Assembly: GCA_023250755.1 (NCBI GenBank)
Contig: JAHFAC010000014.1
Coordinates: 5,781-13,046, forward strand
Length of the DNA stretch: 7,266 nucleotides
Origin: Bacteriovoracaceae bacterium
GTDB lineage: Bacteria > Bdellovibrionota > UBA1018
Reading direction: 5' to 3'
Shown: piece after piece, positions 6,133 to 7,266 of the stretch
Layout: each line of letters begins with the position of its first letter
How positions within the stretch are numbered: position 1 is the first letter of the stretch
The notes under the pieces: model-generated
Told to the model about the DNA's origin: nothing
What the model saw: the letters and a program-made list of their open reading frames with translations, nothing else
The model's database searches: none
Made by a program: the position numbers and the translations under genes

Positions 6133-7266
6133 ATGGTTTGGACCACTTATAAGGAAAGAATCAAACGTCTTTCGCAACGGATCGTTGAGGCTCAAAAGCC
6201 GATCCGCATCTTAGATGCGATCAAATGGGATCCCTCGATCGAGGAGCAACTTAAGAAAACCCGTTTTCGTGAAATTCCGGATCTAGGAGTGGATTACTAT
6301 TCAAAAGTGGCGCTAGGTTTTGATCCTGAGACAAAAATTTCTGAGTTTTCAGATATCATCAAGGATATTGACCTGACGCTCGGAGAGGCAGACGATACCG
6401 GCAAGCTTTTGAGAACCATTGCAGCTGAGTACATTGACGTGGTTCATCTTCTCCTGAATCGCGGTACCCGAAAATTTTGGGAATATAGTCGCAAGCTCTA
6501 TGGGTCCCCGAAAGATACCTTTTTTGGAGATTCTAATACCATTTCAGATTTGGGGCACTTGCTCTATGCAATCCTTTCGAAAACAGATGAAAGCGCATTA
6601 GGCCCCCCCTCACCGGAGGAAATGGATGCAGAAGAAGTCGTTGATATTTTGAATCGGCGATTCAAGTCTTATTTTCTAGAAGATCCTGTGCATGCCAAGA
6701 TTTCTGATGGAATTGTGGCTGACGCTGCTGCAGGAGGGGATGTTGTTAAAATTAAAGAAGGAACAAAATTTTCTCCGCGCGATGTGGATATTCTTGAAGT
6801 GCACGAGGGATGGGTCCATGTGGGCACGACACAGAATGGAATCCGTCAACACGTAGCCAAGTGGTTGTCAAAGGGGCCGCCACGCTGTTCGGCTACGCAA
6901 GAGGGCTTGGCTGTGATCATGGAGATTTTCACTTTTCGCTCCTATCCGCGGCGCGCCAGGCAAATTACGGATCGAATTTTGGGAATTGAAAAGGTTGAAG
7001 ATGGCGCAAATCTCTTGGAACTCATCGAATTTTACAGAACCGAGGGTTATTCCGAAGAGGATTGCCTGGCTAATGCCAAACGCGTGTTTCGTGGCGGTGT
7101 TCTTGAAGGGGGTGCTCCTTTCACGAAGGATATTTCTTATTGCAGGGGGTTTATCCAAAATTATAATTTTATGCGCGCGGCCATTCGCGCGGGTCATCCA
7201 CAGTTGATCCCGTTTTTATTTGCGGGGAAGCTTCATGTCGATGATATTCCTCTTCTTTATCAAAAA
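6133..7266 (+). CDS. DUF1704 / flavohemoglobin expression-modulating QEGLA motif protein, 3' end outside the window
   Basis: The frame is open from ATG 6133 to the window edge, giving 378 residues without the C-terminus. ATG 6133 is the first start after an in-frame stop at 6127-6129. The family is recognised by QEGLA at residues 256-260 (within ATQEGLAVIMEIF) and by the upstream VHEGWVHVGT segment, which holds HExxxH at 224-229. The distant eukaryotic relatives MATCAP/KIAA0895L are zinc tyrosine carboxypeptidases that use HExxxH plus a downstream Glu. Here H224 and H229 would bind metal, E225 would be catalytic, and E257 of QEGLA is the likely third ligand. Other family-like stretches are ARQITDRILGIEK, the FRGG segment near 320, KDISYCRGF and HPQLIPFLFAGKL near the end. 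No signal peptide is seen, so the protein is probably cytoplasmic. The bacterial substrate is unknown and the 'flavohemoglobin' label is only a database name. Judging from family length, perhaps a few tens of residues are missing. Confidence 0.88.
   Translation, partial: MVWTTYKERIKRLSQRIVEAQKPIRILDAIKWDPSIEEQLKKTRFREIPDLGVDYYSKVALGFDPETKISEFSDIIKDIDLTLGEADDTGKLLRTIAAEYIDVVHLLLNRGTRKFWEYSRKLYGSPKDTFFGDSNTISDLGHLLYAILSKTDESALGPPSPEEMDAEEVVDILNRRFKSYFLEDPVHAKISDGIVADAAAGGDVVKIKEGTKFSPRDVDILEVHEGWVHVGTTQNGIRQHVAKWLSKGPPRCSATQEGLAVIMEIFTFRSYPRRARQITDRILGIEKVEDGANLLELIEFYRTEGYSEEDCLANAKRVFRGGVLEGGAPFTKDISYCRGFIQNYNFMRAAIRAGHPQLIPFLFAGKLHVDDIPLLYQK

Noticed and set aside
6227..6244. Adjoining palindromes GGGATCCC and CCTCGATCGAGG
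   Set aside because: Both lie within the QEGLA coding sequence, and no second copy was noticed elsewhere. Palindromes of this size occur by chance.
6868..7207. Open frames on both strands inside the QEGLA gene
   Set aside because: They overlap the conserved QEGLA frame, lack ribosome binding sites and show no recognisable protein features.
1..7266. Mobile element, CRISPR array, tRNA, rRNA or defence system
   Set aside because: No transposase or integrase frame, spaced direct repeats, cloverleaf or rRNA-like stretch was seen on either strand. The gene content is housekeeping and envelope assembly.

Overview
The window looks like ordinary chromosomal core sequence of a Gram-negative (diderm) bacterium of moderate GC content, in the mid-40s percent by eye. 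Two outer-membrane assembly genes (a TamB-type protein and a BamA/TamA-type barrel) prove an outer membrane. The divergent protein sequences, the six POTRA repeats and the mixed gene order fit a deep-branching proteobacterial or deltaproteobacteria-like lineage such as Bdellovibrionota/Oligoflexia. That placement is an inference and was not tested by any search.

Layout. Positions 2-1606 (+) hold the C-terminal 534 residues of a TamB/DUF490 protein whose 5' part lies outside the window. One base after its stop, 1608-4394 (+) encodes a 928-residue Omp85 protein with a signal peptide, six POTRA domains and a C-terminal beta-barrel. After a 53-nt gap comes rplM (ribosomal protein L13, 4448-4972, +), and after a further 33 nt rpsI (S9, 5006-5404, +). 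These four genes form a tight rightward block that could be one transcription unit. A leftward gene of unknown function (5406-6002, -) ends one base from the rpsI stop. A 130-bp divergent spacer (6003-6132) separates it from the rightward gene at 6133, which runs off the right edge. That gene encodes a DUF1704 / 'flavohemoglobin expression-modulating QEGLA motif' protein with an HExxxH metallopeptidase-like site.

How the genes work together. TamB spans the periplasm and the Omp85 barrel sits in the outer membrane. In well-studied bacteria such pairs take part in protein insertion and/or lipid transport to the outer membrane. The order here (tamB-like, then barrel) is the reverse of the E. coli tamA-tamB order. 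L13 and S9 are a standard ribosomal pair. Their position behind an outer-membrane assembly pair is less standard, though it may only reflect the lineage.

I saw no mobile element, CRISPR array, rRNA, tRNA, toxin-antitoxin pair or recognisable defence system. The points most worth checking are the six-POTRA barrel with two close cysteine pairs, the enlarged L13, the unknown leftward protein, and the predicted metal site of the QEGLA protein.
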